Below are positions 20,194 to 29,619 of a stretch of DNA of 64,000 nt, piece after piece. A program made the translations under genes and the position numbers. The notes below the pieces were generated by a model. It did no database searches, was not told the origin of the DNA, and was given only the letters and a program-made list of their open reading frames with translations. The stretch is from NCBI GenBank assembly GCA_023663145.1, contig JAMPHZ010000004.1:40341-104340 (forward strand). Reading direction: 5' to 3'. This stretch comes from Odoribacter sp. (GTDB lineage: Bacteria > Bacteroidota > Bacteroidia > Bacteroidales > Muribaculaceae). Positions within the stretch are counted from its first letter, which is position 1, and each line of letters starts with the position of its first letter.

Positions 20194-22728
20194 CTAATGC
20201 TTAATAATGGCAGACGGGCTGGAGCCATAGGCACCGACTTCGTTAGCTCTGCGGGTTTTCTTGCCATATCCAATTGTATATGTAACGGTAAGATTCAGGC
20301 TCGCGTGGGCTTTGGGGGAGTACAATGTTTCCCATTTACTATATAATGGCGTCTCTTGACTCCATGTGTCAGAGTCCCATTTGTTCCGGAAGATGTTTTT
20401 CGCTGTCAAACTCACCACCCAGGTCCCATTACCCCATCCGGCTTCAATCAAATAAGATTGCCGATTGCGGATTACGATGTTGGAATTCTCCGTAAGGGTT
20501 GAATTTTTTGATCCCCACGAGGCAAGCACATAAAACGATTTCCAGTAATATGATGCTTGGAGTTGGATACGCAGAGGGGATAAAGTTGAATCATATAACC
20601 CACTGGATTTGAAAAACTTCTGAGTTATGTTCGCATATAGTTGCAGGCTGTTGTTGAAAAGCTTCAGATTTGCTGAGGCTCCGGCATATAAATTGGAGTA
20701 ATTGCCGTTATTTATATAGCTTCGGATTAAAGCATTATTACCATAAGGCGAATATATGGTGGCTACGCGATTGAAATATTCATCACAACCGACAAATGCA
20801 GCCATATTGAATTTGTTATTGGCATAGAAATTGTATGCAAGGTTTGTATTAAGTGCTTGATAGTTGGCTAAAGAGGAGTTGCCGGTAAGATATAAGTACT
20901 CATTGTCGCGAATCACCATATCTTGACGCATATCTACCCCAGGAGTCCAGACACCATAAGAAGCGTAGGCTGTCAAGCTATTCTTATTGCTGATTTTCCA
21001 CCAAAAATTAACATCTCCAAATGGAGTCTTTTCGGTATGTGTGGTATTATTGGCCGAAATTCTTTCAAATCCAAATCCAAGATTTGCTGACAGGTTGAAT
21101 TTCTTTGTGGAAAACGTGTACTGGGTTGTTATACCACCGGTTGTAGTTTTCAGGTGGTCTGTAGATCCTACATTGGTGGGATAGTCGACGATATCGTTCA
21201 AATATATGAACCGACCGCCTAACCTGACACGATGCTTTGATCCAAACGCTTTCAGTCCATATAGATTAAGTTTGAGAGAAGTCCGGTTTTCAACAGCGTC
21301 ATTGACAATCGGGATGTTTACCGCGTCGGTGAAGTATGCAGACGAATTGTTTCGATGGTCATATGACAACGAATGCGAGTAATCTATGGCGAAATCGCGG
21401 GGATGCCACCAGTATAGTGAACCATTGTAATTAAAACTATTCAGCCGAGAACTATTTGACCTTGTAAAATTATAATCTTTGTCGAAATTATTGTTGAAAG
21501 AAAGTTGGCCGGAGTATGATTGCTCAGGAGATGATTCGTGGGTAAACGACACAAGATTTTGTAGTTGCAACCTTGTGGAATTCAACGATGCACGAAACGT
21601 CACGGGGAAACTGTTTAGTATGTTCTTTGATGTGGTTGTGGTCTCGTTACGTGTAACCTCACCATCATTGAGTGTAAATTGCGACTTAGTGTCTGAACCC
21701 GAATGACTATTGTTGTTGTTGGCGACGCCTACATATAGGTCATAGGTCATTCGTTTGTATGTGAATTTGTTATATATGTTCGATTTGTTGGAGAATCCGT
21801 TTAAAGTGGTTTCTGAAGCCATAAATTTAGAATAGCCTCCGTATGCATATTCCTGCACAACTATATTTATAGCTTTGCGGGCTCCTCGAAAACGAGGATC
21901 TGCCGGGGAATCGTAAACCTCAATTTTACGGGCGTTGGCGATATTCATAGCATTCAGATCGTCATTGCTTGCCGGTGTAAAATTTATAAATATTTCACAG
22001 ACATTTCCGAATACATCTGTAATCGTATTTGATCCCGGGGTGACAATTAACGTGGGGATTGCCATATGACTCAACAAGTCGAATCCAGTTGATGAGAACT
22101 GTTTTTGCCGCTGCGTCGGCATATATGTGTTCTTATCCGGAGATAGGATAACGGCATCTTCTTCGACCGTGATGCTTCGTAGAGTAATCGGGTTTTCGCG
22201 GAGGGTTATGACCCCTACATTGCAGTTGTCGGAATTTTGGTATGTGGTCATGTACCCGACGCACGACACCTTTGCCGTCAGATTCTTCCTGTCGCAAGGA
22301 ATACTGAAAGTACCATCTTGTGCAGTTGCGCCATATGTGACGACAACCGAATCCCTTGGATTAATAAGTAAAACAGATGCGCATGGCAAAGGCTCTTTCT
22401 CAGAGTCGACTACTTGTCCGGTATATGTGAATCTACCGTGTTGGAGTGCTTCAACATAATAGATTCCCTTTTTAGTTGAAAGCATTATCGGGTGAAATCC
22501 GATGATTTGCCGAAGAGCGACGTTAATGTCGTCGGTATCAATTGTTGCAGATGTTATGTAATTGTCAAGCTCCTTGTAGATAAATGCAATATTTGCGTCA
22601 GGATGGTCCTGGGAAATTTTTACAATGGCCTGGGATATCGGCGTGTTATTGAAAGTGTATGTAAACTCTTTGGCGTTGGCTGCTATGAACGCAATCATCG
22701 CCACTAAGATTATGATGGTCCGTTTCAT
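20194..22728 (-). CDS. Outer-membrane receptor with STN and carboxypeptidase-regulatory-like domains
   Basis: This is a TonB-dependent-receptor-like outer membrane protein of 844 residues. The signal peptide ends near NAKEF (residue 20). Residues about 22-93 resemble an STN/secretin N-terminal domain, which in such receptors contacts an anti-sigma factor. Residues about 98-180 are a carboxypeptidase-regulatory-like beta-sandwich (GQVVDSEKEPLPCASV). A plug (about 190-310) and a long aromatic beta-barrel follow (outer membrane beta-barrel family 3 type). It starts 2 bp after the anti-sigma gene, so the cluster forms one operon. The ligand cannot be told. No SusD-like lipoprotein is present. Confidence 0.87.
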   Translation of the reverse strand: MKRTIIILVAMIAFIAANAKEFTYTFNNTPISQAIVKISQDHPDANIAFIYKELDNYITSATIDTDDINVALRQIIGFHPIMLSTKKGIYYVEALQHGRFTYTGQVVDSEKEPLPCASVLLINPRDSVVVTYGATAQDGTFSIPCDRKNLTAKVSCVGYMTTYQNSDNCNVGVITLRENPITLRSITVEEDAVILSPDKNTYMPTQRQKQFSSTGFDLLSHMAIPTLIVTPGSNTITDVFGNVCEIFINFTPASNDDLNAMNIANARKIEVYDSPADPRFRGARKAINIVVQEYAYGGYSKFMASETTLNGFSNKSNIYNKFTYKRMTYDLYVGVANNNNSHSGSDTKSQFTLNDGEVTRNETTTTSKNILNSFPVTFRASLNSTRLQLQNLVSFTHESSPEQSYSGQLSFNNNFDKDYNFTRSNSSRLNSFNYNGSLYWWHPRDFAIDYSHSLSYDHRNNSSAYFTDAVNIPIVNDAVENRTSLKLNLYGLKAFGSKHRVRLGGRFIYLNDIVDYPTNVGSTDHLKTTTGGITTQYTFSTKKFNLSANLGFGFERISANNTTHTEKTPFGDVNFWWKISNKNSLTAYASYGVWTPGVDMRQDMVIRDNEYLYLTGNSSLANYQALNTNLAYNFYANNKFNMAAFVGCDEYFNRVATIYSPYGNNALIRSYINNGNYSNLYAGASANLKLFNNSLQLYANITQKFFKSSGLYDSTLSPLRIQLQASYYWKSFYVLASWGSKNSTLTENSNIVIRNRQSYLIEAGWGNGTWVVSLTAKNIFRNKWDSDTWSQETPLYSKWETLYSPKAHASLNLTVTYTIGYGKKTRRANEVGAYGSSPSAIIKH

Positions 22729-22730
22729 AG

Positions 22731-23369
22731 TTAGTTAACAATAATTCTCTTGCTTGTTATACGTATGTTTATCTGCTCGAAAGTATTTAGCTGTTCGATC
22801 GTTTCTTCCAACGGGAGATTTGGGTCGAATTTATAAAACAAATGGAGTCGAGCCGTTTCAGGATGCTTGAAATCAACCTCAATATTGTTGATTCGGGCTA
22901 TATAGTTGAGAATTGTATCTAATGCAACATCCTCAAAAACAGTGGGGACAGCAGCCACCACCGGTGGATGCTCCACAACATCAGTCATGGCGTTATTTAC
23001 CATTGGGGTAGATGTGACCTCATCGATTGTAATATCCACAGTCGTCTGTATTGGCTCGAACTTCTTTACAGCAAAAGTGATAGTCAGCGCAACTACAGCC
23101 AGAGAACTTAGCGCGATGGTTGCGATCGATGCAGCGCGGAATCCGATACGAAGGAACCGGAATTTCGGATTTGTGTGGGCGTTGGAAAAACGTCTCCATT
23201 CTACATCAACATCCGCATTGTCGTCAGTTGTCGAAAAAGTAGATTTGGTTTTGCAGAGCAGACAGTAAATCGTTTTGACCTCATGGTCAGAGAGTATTTC
23301 TTCAATCTTCTGCGTGGAGTATTTGTCGGGATGCTCAATTAAATCAAGCACAATGTTGTATTTATCCAT
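22731..23369 (-). CDS. Membrane anti-sigma-like protein with DUF4974-type domain
   Basis: The 212 residues fall into a cytoplasmic part (1-78), one membrane helix (about 79-100, SIATIALSSLAVVALTITFA) and a periplasmic part. The periplasmic part ends in a domain (about 144-212) like the STN/DUF4974 domain at the C-terminus of Bacteroidota FecR proteins. The central FecR domain seems to be missing. Its start overlaps the sigma factor gene by 8 bp and the receptor gene starts 2 bp after it. The position and topology fit an anti-sigma regulator that relays a signal from the receptor. This role is inferred, not visible from a catalytic motif. Confidence 0.72.
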   Translation of the reverse strand: MDKYNIVLDLIEHPDKYSTQKIEEILSDHEVKTIYCLLCKTKSTFSTTDDNADVDVEWRRFSNAHTNPKFRFLRIGFRAASIATIALSSLAVVALTITFAVKKFEPIQTTVDITIDEVTSTPMVNNAMTDVVEHPPVVAAVPTVFEDVALDTILNYIARINNIEVDFKHPETARLHLFYKFDPNLPLEETIEQLNTFEQINIRITSKRIIVN

Positions 23370-23850
23370 TCTGATTGAGACTTTTACGGATGATTACTAA
23401 TGCTTGACGAACTTGTTTATAAACGGCATTCTCACTTACATCTAATGATTCCGCAACTTTTGCAAAGGTTAGGCTTTCGTTGAAACGAAGCTCCATAACC
23501 CGGCGGCACTGAGGTGTCAATTTCTCCTTGATAATTGAAAGAATTTGTGAGATAGTTTCATCGTCGGGCCAGTTTTCTGTCTCATACTCATCAATTTCAT
23601 TGAAATATAGATTGAGTATTCGTTTGTGAATCCCTTTATCCCTGATCATGTTCAAGGCACGGTTGCGAACCGATGAGAGCAAATAGCCAGGCGAGAGATT
23701 TGTGTCGTTTTTTGAATAGAGAAGCGCCTCAAATACATCATGTACGATGTCGCGCGCCGAATCATCGTCGTGCAGAAGTGCCTTGGCCAACCGGTACATC
23801 TGTTGATAATGAGCTTTAAAGAGCTTCTCTATTTCTTTTCTGTTCGTCAT
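23362..23850 (-). CDS. ECF-type RNA polymerase sigma factor
   Basis: The 162-residue protein has the two-domain ECF layout. Region 2 is residues about 5-70 (LFKAHYQQMYRLAKALLHDD, then ARDIVHDVF). Region 4 is residues about 105-155 (LTPQCRRVMELRFNESLTFA, then ESLDVSENAVYKQVRQAL, a helix-turn-helix). It is the first gene of the sigma/anti-sigma/receptor operon and overlaps the next gene by 8 bp. No standard TAnnTTTG box is visible upstream, so it may be transcribed by another sigma factor or by itself. Confidence 0.92.
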   Translation of the reverse strand: MTNRKEIEKLFKAHYQQMYRLAKALLHDDDSARDIVHDVFEALLYSKNDTNLSPGYLLSSVRNRALNMIRDKGIHKRILNLYFNEIDEYETENWPDDETISQILSIIKEKLTPQCRRVMELRFNESLTFAKVAESLDVSENAVYKQVRQALVIIRKSLNQNG

Positions 23851-24215
23851 ACATTAATAAGACACACAATTTCCCGTTTACTAAACCTCCCCCCTTGACA
23901 TTTTATTCAGACTCTATGAAAAACGCGATGCCACCTTGACAAACTGGTGGCATCGCGTTTACTTGTTTATAGTGCAAGATACATCAAAAAAGTATGCATC
24001 TGCACTTTTTTGCGTTGCAATGGTCTTACTTTTATATGGTCTGTCAAAATTATAACAGCTGAAATTTCAGTTAAAGATGTATATGAAGGTGGAATCGGGG
24101 ATAAGCAGTTTTATTTTGGGCGATTTTACACAGAGACTATTATACAATAGGTGGGATGCAAGTCCCATATCATCTGTTCTATCAGCTGAGATTTGCTTCA
24201 TTATATATCTAATAA
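23851..24215. other. Intergenic space between rlmB and the sigma factor gene
   Basis: This is 365 bp without a convincing gene. It holds the strong hairpin at 23921-23960. Two open frames are present: a plus-strand one ending near 24150 and a 44-codon minus-strand one beginning 15-20 bp after rlmB. Neither has a recognisable fold or ribosome-binding site. The stretch AAAAAAGT ... ACTTTTTT near 23987-24013 is a second, weak inverted repeat. Confidence 0.4.
23916..23960 (-). terminator. Strong terminator hairpin, minus strand
   Basis: AAACGCGATGCCACC (23921-23935) and GGTGGCATCGCGTTT (23946-23960) form a perfect 15-bp stem with a 10-nt loop. On the minus strand it is followed by a TTTTTC tail. 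It separates the rlmB transcript from the sigma-factor operon. Confidence 0.75.
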
Positions 24216-24971
24216 TCACATCACCTCAAGATCGGCATTGAGGCGTTGGCGTACTACCTCATACATCATTACGCCGGCGGCCACACTCACATTAAGGGAG
24301 CCTATGTGTCCGAACATAGGTATCGATACCCGGTCGTCGCATAGTTCCATTACTTGTTCCGATATACCTTTGTCTTCTGCGCCCATCACTAAGGCTGTAG
24401 GAACGGTATAGTCGGCCATTGTATAGTTGCAATTCGCTTTTTCGCTTACTGCCACAACGCGGAATCCGCTGTCTTTCAGGAATCTCACAGCAGATGACAA
24501 TGAGCGCTCGCGGCACACGGGCAGGGAATGCAGCGCTCCTGCCGACGTCTTTATGGCATCGGCACCTACCGACACCGATCCGCGTTCGGCTATCACAAGG
24601 GCATTCACTCCGCAGCATTCAGCTGTGCGGGCAATAGCTCCGAAATTACGCACATCAGTTATGCCGTCAAGTACCACTATGAAAGGCAGCACTCCGTCGT
24701 CGAAGAGTCCGGTCACGAGATTTCCCAGATTGTGGTATGTTACAGCCGAGAGCATGGCTATGGCTCCCTGATGGTTCTTGCGGCTTATGCGGTTAAGACG
24801 CTCCACGGGTACGCGTTGAGCCACTATGCGGTTCTCGCGCATCAGAGCGAATAATTCTGACGCAAGTTCGCCGTTAAGGTCTTTTTTTATGAACAGTTTG
24901 TCGATCGGGCGGCCTTCTTTGATGGCCTCAATGATGGCACGCAGGCCGTAAATATAGTCTCCGGGTTCCAT
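24216..24971 (-). CDS. rlmB: 23S rRNA 2'-O-methyltransferase, SpoU/TrmH family
   Basis: This SPOUT-fold RNA ribose methyltransferase most likely acts on 23S rRNA G2251. The 251 residues have an N-terminal substrate-binding domain (YIYGLRAIIEAIKEGRPIDK) and the three SpoU motifs: LDGITDVRNFGAIARTAE, VMGAEDKGIS and IPMFGHIGSLNVSVAAGVMM. The start codon shares one base with the recN stop. It is the last gene of the chain from dnaN. TrmH acting on tRNA is an alternative, but the N-terminal domain fits RlmB. Confidence 0.9.
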   Translation of the reverse strand: MEPGDYIYGLRAIIEAIKEGRPIDKLFIKKDLNGELASELFALMRENRIVAQRVPVERLNRISRKNHQGAIAMLSAVTYHNLGNLVTGLFDDGVLPFIVVLDGITDVRNFGAIARTAECCGVNALVIAERGSVSVGADAIKTSAGALHSLPVCRERSLSSAVRFLKDSGFRVVAVSEKANCNYTMADYTVPTALVMGAEDKGISEQVMELCDDRVSIPMFGHIGSLNVSVAAGVMMYEVVRQRLNADLEVM

Positions 24972-26650
24972 TAAATGTCGTTTTTTGTATGATTTAGCAT
25001 GGAATCGGCAGCCGCAAGTGCTGCTTCATCATTTGATTTTCCGCTGAGCATAGCCGCAAGTTCATGGCGGCGTTCTTCATGGTCAAGCGGTGTTATATAT
25101 GTTTCGGTGGAGTCGTCGCCATCGCGTTTGAACACCTTGAAGTGGGCTTTCCCATAAGCTGCCACGGCCGGAAGGTGCGTGATGGTGATCACCTGCATGT
25201 CGCGGGCCAGCGATGCCATCATGTCACCCATGCGGGCCGCTACGTCACCGCTTACACCGGTGTCTATCTCATCAAATATGATGGTGGGCAGGTTCACGCT
25301 GCCTGCAAGTATAGACTTAAGCGCGAGCATGACACGTGATATTTCACCTCCTGATGCCGTAGCTCCTATTGATTGCAGCGGTTGATTCTTGTTGAAAGAG
25401 AATCGGAAGTCGACAGTGTCCACTCCGTTGGGATTCAGGCGCCCTGTGGTGACGGCGATTTCAGCGGTGAGATTGGACAGCCCGAGAGGGCGGGCTTTCT
25501 CAAGCAGTTTTTCGACAAGCAGGGTTGCGGCGCGTTTGCGCCCCTCGGTTATGACTGCCGCAGCCTCAAGTGCGCGGCGTTTCAGCGCGCGGGCGCGGTG
25601 CTCCATATCGGCAAGTGTTGCGTCGGCATCAGTAAGGGCCGTCAGGCGGCGGGCAAGGGAATTGCGTATTTCAATCAGTTTCCCTGCCGATGACGCTTTA
25701 TGGCGGGTCATCAGAGTGTTTAACCGTTGCAGGCGGCTGTCGATCTCTTCAATCATTGCCGGAGAATCCCCCACCTTGGCTGCCGCTGCTGTAATAGTGT
25801 CAGCAATGTCGTTCACCTCTGTCATGGCGCTGTTGAGGCGTTCGGCAAGATCATTGAGCTGCCGTGATTCGGCAGCTCCTTCCTGCAGAGCTTCAAGGGC
25901 ACGGTCAAGTAAGTCGGAGACATTTACGTCTCCCCATGCAAGGATCTCTCCTGCCTGTGACAACGCACGTGCCTCAGTTTCAGATGCCGCCAGGCTGCGG
26001 CGGCGTTCCTGAAGCTCTACATCCTCGCCTTCCACAGGATTCAGGTTGGTGAGTTCGTCGAGTTGATATTTTATATAATCGGCATCTGCGCGGGTGCGTT
26101 CTATTTCCTGTCGGGTGTCGGAATATTCATGGATAAGGGCGCGGTATTCCTCGTAGATCTTGCGGTATGTGGCTATTGACTCACTGTTGCGGGCGATGCT
26201 GTCAATCACGCGCAACTGGAAATCAGAGTCAGCCAACAGCAGATTCTTGTGTTGTGAGTGTATGTCGACAAGCCGGTCGGCTATAGGCCCGAGATCGGTC
26301 AGTTTTACCGGAGTGTCGTTGACGAAAGCCCGGGATCGGCCTGATGGCAGTATTTCGCGTCGGATGATGCATTGGTCACCGGCGTCATCAATGTCAGCGC
26401 TTTCAAGCAATGGCTTAAGTTGCCTGCGTGTGTCTTCTGTAAGGCTGAAGTCGGCTTCGACAACGGATTTAAGCCCCGGATTTCCCATAGCCTTAGCGTC
26501 GGCGCGATTGCCGCGCAGCAGGCCTAATGCGCCGAGTATGATTGACTTGCCGGCACCTGTCTCGCCTGTTATGATGTTGAATCCTTGCTGAGGTGACAAT
26601 TCTATGTCGCGTATCAGCGCGTAATTGGTAATGCGCAGGTGTGAGATCAT
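24971..26650 (-). CDS. recN: DNA repair protein RecN
   Basis: RecN is an SMC-like ATPase that acts at double-strand breaks. The 559 residues match the family. Walker A GETGAGKS lies at 29-36 and a long coiled-coil region occupies about 150-380. The ABC signature is ATASGGEISRVMLALKSI, with Walker B IIFDEIDTGVSG and the D-loop region ending ITHLPAVAA. It overlaps porD by 4 bp and rlmB by 1 bp. Confidence 0.97.
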   Translation of the reverse strand: MISHLRITNYALIRDIELSPQQGFNIITGETGAGKSIILGALGLLRGNRADAKAMGNPGLKSVVEADFSLTEDTRRQLKPLLESADIDDAGDQCIIRREILPSGRSRAFVNDTPVKLTDLGPIADRLVDIHSQHKNLLLADSDFQLRVIDSIARNSESIATYRKIYEEYRALIHEYSDTRQEIERTRADADYIKYQLDELTNLNPVEGEDVELQERRRSLAASETEARALSQAGEILAWGDVNVSDLLDRALEALQEGAAESRQLNDLAERLNSAMTEVNDIADTITAAAAKVGDSPAMIEEIDSRLQRLNTLMTRHKASSAGKLIEIRNSLARRLTALTDADATLADMEHRARALKRRALEAAAVITEGRKRAATLLVEKLLEKARPLGLSNLTAEIAVTTGRLNPNGVDTVDFRFSFNKNQPLQSIGATASGGEISRVMLALKSILAGSVNLPTIIFDEIDTGVSGDVAARMGDMMASLARDMQVITITHLPAVAAYGKAHFKVFKRDGDDSTETYITPLDHEERRHELAAMLSGKSNDEAALAAADSMLNHTKNDI

Positions 26651-27567
26651 TTTTCCTGTCCGTTTTTGATTTGGATAAGTTGGCTTTCTTCGGCAGGATA
26701 GATGGGTTGCAGTAGGTTGTATACCTTGGTGCGTTCCTCGGCGGGAGCCTTGGAGTACACGTTTACAAGCTCGCCGAGTTTGGCGTCTTTAAACATTGAC
26801 AGAGCCACCGACATCGGTTGCAGCTCATACACCTGCGGTATCACATCAAGCGAAGTGGTGATAGTGGCGCGGCCTTTGTCGACCGAAAGCGCCATCTGAT
26901 CAAGGCCGTTGCGGTGATAGTCATAGATCATGCGGCGCAGAGCCTCGCCTGACCGGCCTTCACTGAAAGCGGTTAGCACGGCGCTGCGGTTCTTGGTGTC
27001 CTCAAAGGCTTTCCATCCTACTTCGCCTGACGATTGAGCCATCTGTACGATCATCTTGAGGCGTTCCCAAAATGGGTCACCGCCATTGGGCGCGAATGAA
27101 TCGAAGTCAAAGGCCAGTATCAGGTATGCATAATAGTTTAGAATGGCTGTCAGTTGACTCTCCATTGAGTTTACGGTGAATACCAGCGGTTCCCCTTCCT
27201 GATATGTGAAGTCAATTTTGGAATCCTGAAAGTTTATCAGAGTTGTCGTGTATGAGCTGTTGTATACCGGACGCGATGACTGCACTTGCAACGTGCCCTT
27301 TATTGTGCCGTCATCGTTGTATTCTGATATGCGGAAAAACAGGCGACACTCGATTTTCTCATTGGCCGAGAATTGTGCCGGAGTGAACGTGGTTGTGTTC
27401 ATGTAATCGCTCACGGCCTGCTGTAGTGTCTCGAATACCGATTTGTTGGTACCTGAGATCTGATCGGTATTGAATTCTACCGAGCAGTTCAGCTCCTGGG
27501 CCATGGATGGCATAGCCGCACCGGATATGAGTAAGGTGATGAGCGAAAAGCGGGAGAGTACTGTCAT
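26647..27567 (-). CDS. porD: DUF4835 family protein (PorD type)
   Basis: The 306-residue secreted protein has a signal peptide that ends near SMAQEL (residue 24). The first lines after it (LNCSVEFNTDQISGTNKSVF) and the region with IECRLFFRISEYNDDGTIKG are typical of DUF4835. This family is named PorD and associated with the type IX secretion system in Bacteroidota; its exact role is not clear. The gene sits between coaBC and recN, as in many relatives, with 4-bp overlaps on both sides. Confidence 0.82.
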   Translation of the reverse strand: MTVLSRFSLITLLISGAAMPSMAQELNCSVEFNTDQISGTNKSVFETLQQAVSDYMNTTTFTPAQFSANEKIECRLFFRISEYNDDGTIKGTLQVQSSRPVYNSSYTTTLINFQDSKIDFTYQEGEPLVFTVNSMESQLTAILNYYAYLILAFDFDSFAPNGGDPFWERLKMIVQMAQSSGEVGWKAFEDTKNRSAVLTAFSEGRSGEALRRMIYDYHRNGLDQMALSVDKGRATITTSLDVIPQVYELQPMSVALSMFKDAKLGELVNVYSKAPAEERTKVYNLLQPIYPAEESQLIQIKNGQEK

Positions 27568-28781
27568 AAGGAGAGTATGTTGTCAATGATGTCGGCGGCT
27601 ACGTCGGCCTTCGGTTTCAGGTCGAAAGCAGTATCAGGTCGCCCGTCGGCGTACTGGAGTGATATTTTGTTGGTCTCTGTTGCGAAGCCGGCCCCTTTGT
27701 CGGCTAAAGAGTTCACCACTATCATGTCAAGATTCTTGCGTGAAAGTTTGTCGGCGGCATGTGTGCGGGCGTTGTCAGTCTCCAGGGCGAAACCGATCAG
27801 TTTCTGTCCCGGGCGTTTGGACGCGCCGAGAGTCGCAGCAATATCGGGATTCTGGATCAGTTCCAACGAGTCTACATTGTCGGTCTCCCGCTTTATTTTG
27901 TGATCATGAAAATGGGCCGGGCGATAGTCGGCCACCGCTGCGGCGAGAATGGCTATATCGGCATCCTTCCATGCGTTACGGGTTGCCTCAAGCATCTGCT
28001 GCGCGCTTTCAACATGTATGATCTCTACGCCGGGTCCGGGATGTTGACGGCTTACGGGACCGCTTACGAGAGTGACGCGTGCGCCGCGGTTGGCAGCCTC
28101 GCGGGCAATTGCATAACCCATCTTGCCGGTTGAATAGTTTCCGATGAACCTCACGGGGTCTATTTTCTCGAAAGTGGGTCCGGCGGTTATGAGCACATGT
28201 AGGCCTGACATGTCACCTTCGGCAGCAAAGTGATGGCGTAGAGCCTCGGCTATTTCTTCAGGTTCGGCCATGCGGCCCTTCCCCACAAGATGGCTGGCGA
28301 GTTCGCCCTCGCGTGGCTCGATGATATGATTGCCGTAGGAGCGCAACCGCTCTATATTGGCTACGGTGGATGGATGAGCCATCATGTCGAGATCCATAGC
28401 CGGAGCTACAAATACCGGAGCGCGGCATGACAGATAGCTTGTGACAAGCATGTTGTCAGCCACCCCGTTAGCCATTTTTGCTATTGTGGAGGCTGTCGCG
28501 GGGGCTATCACCATTGCGTCGGCCCACAGACCGAGCGATACATGGGAATGCCATTCGCCAGTATTGGCGGTGAAGAATTCTGTGATCACTCCGTTCCCGC
28601 TCAGGGTGGCGAGTGTAAGCGGTGTGATGAATTCACGGGCGGCGGGAGTCATTATTACCTGCACCTCGGCGCCTGCTTTAACGAGCAGACGTGTGAGGGT
28701 AGCGGTCTTGAAAGCGGCGATGCCTCCGGTGACTCCGAGCACTATATGTTTGCCGCGCAGCGGCTCGGTCGCATTGCTCAT
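27564..28781 (-). CDS. coaBC: Bifunctional phosphopantothenoylcysteine decarboxylase/phosphopantothenate-cysteine ligase
   Basis: This enzyme makes 4'-phosphopantetheine in two steps of coenzyme A synthesis. The N-terminal flavin-dependent CoaC part (about 1-190) shows VTGGIAAFKTATLTR, the active-site His region TGEWHSHVSLG and VAPAMDLDMM. The CoaB part begins near HVLITAGPTFEKIDPVRFIG and contains NYSTGKMGYAIAREA. The total of 405 residues is normal. It overlaps the exonuclease gene by 4 bp and porD by 4 bp. Confidence 0.96.
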   Translation of the reverse strand: MSNATEPLRGKHIVLGVTGGIAAFKTATLTRLLVKAGAEVQVIMTPAAREFITPLTLATLSGNGVITEFFTANTGEWHSHVSLGLWADAMVIAPATASTIAKMANGVADNMLVTSYLSCRAPVFVAPAMDLDMMAHPSTVANIERLRSYGNHIIEPREGELASHLVGKGRMAEPEEIAEALRHHFAAEGDMSGLHVLITAGPTFEKIDPVRFIGNYSTGKMGYAIAREAANRGARVTLVSGPVSRQHPGPGVEIIHVESAQQMLEATRNAWKDADIAILAAAVADYRPAHFHDHKIKRETDNVDSLELIQNPDIAATLGASKRPGQKLIGFALETDNARTHAADKLSRKNLDMIVVNSLADKGAGFATETNKISLQYADGRPDTAFDLKPKADVAADIIDNILSL

Positions 28782-29551
28782 TTTTTGTTTATCCCCATTT
28801 TTATGCGCGTCAGCACGCGTTTGGTGTCTGTGGCAAATTCGCCCTTCTGTATCCAGTCGTAATATGATGGCTCAATGCGCAGCACTTCTTCTACAGGTTT
28901 TCCCTTGTGCTTGCCGAAGTTTATGGTCTCACGGCCTTGGGAGTCGCGTATTATGCGCCCTGCGAGGTCAACGTTGTCATTCTGGGCTGAAAATTTGGCA
29001 AGCTCGTCAATGTTGCCGGTGAGTTGTTCATAACGGTCAAGTTGTGCCATGAAAACCTCGTAGGTGGCCATGGTGTCGGCGGTGGCTCCGTGAGCTCCCT
29101 CAAGTTCCTTGTCGCAATAGAAGCGGTAAGCTGCTGTTAAATTGCGTGGTTCGAGTTTATGGAAAATGGTCTGGACATCTATGAACCGTGCACGGTGAAA
29201 ATCGAAATCTACACCGGCTCGGTGAAATTCTTCATCAAGCAAGGGGATGTCGAACCGCACGGAATTGAATCCGGCTATGTCGCATCCTTGCATGAAGTCG
29301 GCCAGCGAGCGTGCCACCTGCTTGAAAGTAGGCTCATCTTTTACATCTTCATCTGTGATGTGATGAACAGCAGTGGCTTCGGCCGGAATTGGTATGCCTG
29401 GATTGATGCGGCGGCTTTTTACCGTGGGAGTGGTCTCTTTGCCGGGTTCTATCTTGACAATTGAAATTTCAACGATACGGTCTTTAAGCACGTTGACACC
29501 GGTGGTCTCAAGATCAAAAAAGACCATCGGTCGGCGCAGTTGTAGTTTCAT
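28778..29551 (-). CDS. DEDDh 3'-5' exonuclease with C-terminal DUF3820-like domain
   Basis: This resembles the proofreading subunit of DNA polymerase III (DnaQ fold). Exo I is FFDLETTGVN (D13, E15), exo II is GFNSVRFDIPLLDEEF, and exo III contains GAHGATADTMAT, giving the DEDDh set. After about residue 195 the protein continues into a small domain (TINFGKHKGKPVEEVLRIEP, then YDWI) that looks like DUF3820. It lies 68 bp after dnaN, so a role in replication or repair is plausible. Whether it proofreads for the main polymerase cannot be seen. Confidence 0.85.
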   Translation of the reverse strand: MKLQLRRPMVFFDLETTGVNVLKDRIVEISIVKIEPGKETTPTVKSRRINPGIPIPAEATAVHHITDEDVKDEPTFKQVARSLADFMQGCDIAGFNSVRFDIPLLDEEFHRAGVDFDFHRARFIDVQTIFHKLEPRNLTAAYRFYCDKELEGAHGATADTMATYEVFMAQLDRYEQLTGNIDELAKFSAQNDNVDLAGRIIRDSQGRETINFGKHKGKPVEEVLRIEPSYYDWIQKGEFATDTKRVLTRIKMGINKK

Positions 29552-29619
29552 GATGTTTAAAATGGCACACTGCCCCGGCGCCTGGGCGCGGAGCGGTGTG
29601 CCGTTATAAGTCCTTTAAA

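Noticed and set aside
23947..24150. Open frame of 67 codons after the strong hairpin
   Set aside because: Its first codons lie in the terminator stem. No ribosome-binding site and no recognisable family; part of it looks protein-like, but not enough to call a gene.
24150..24175. GGTGGGATGCAAGTCCC, which recalls short motifs seen in group II introns
   Set aside because: No reverse transcriptase and no domain V structure nearby. A five-base stem is too little.
24057..24204. 44-codon minus-strand frame just after rlmB
   Set aside because: Random-looking composition and no neighbour support. It is most likely the trailer of rlmB.
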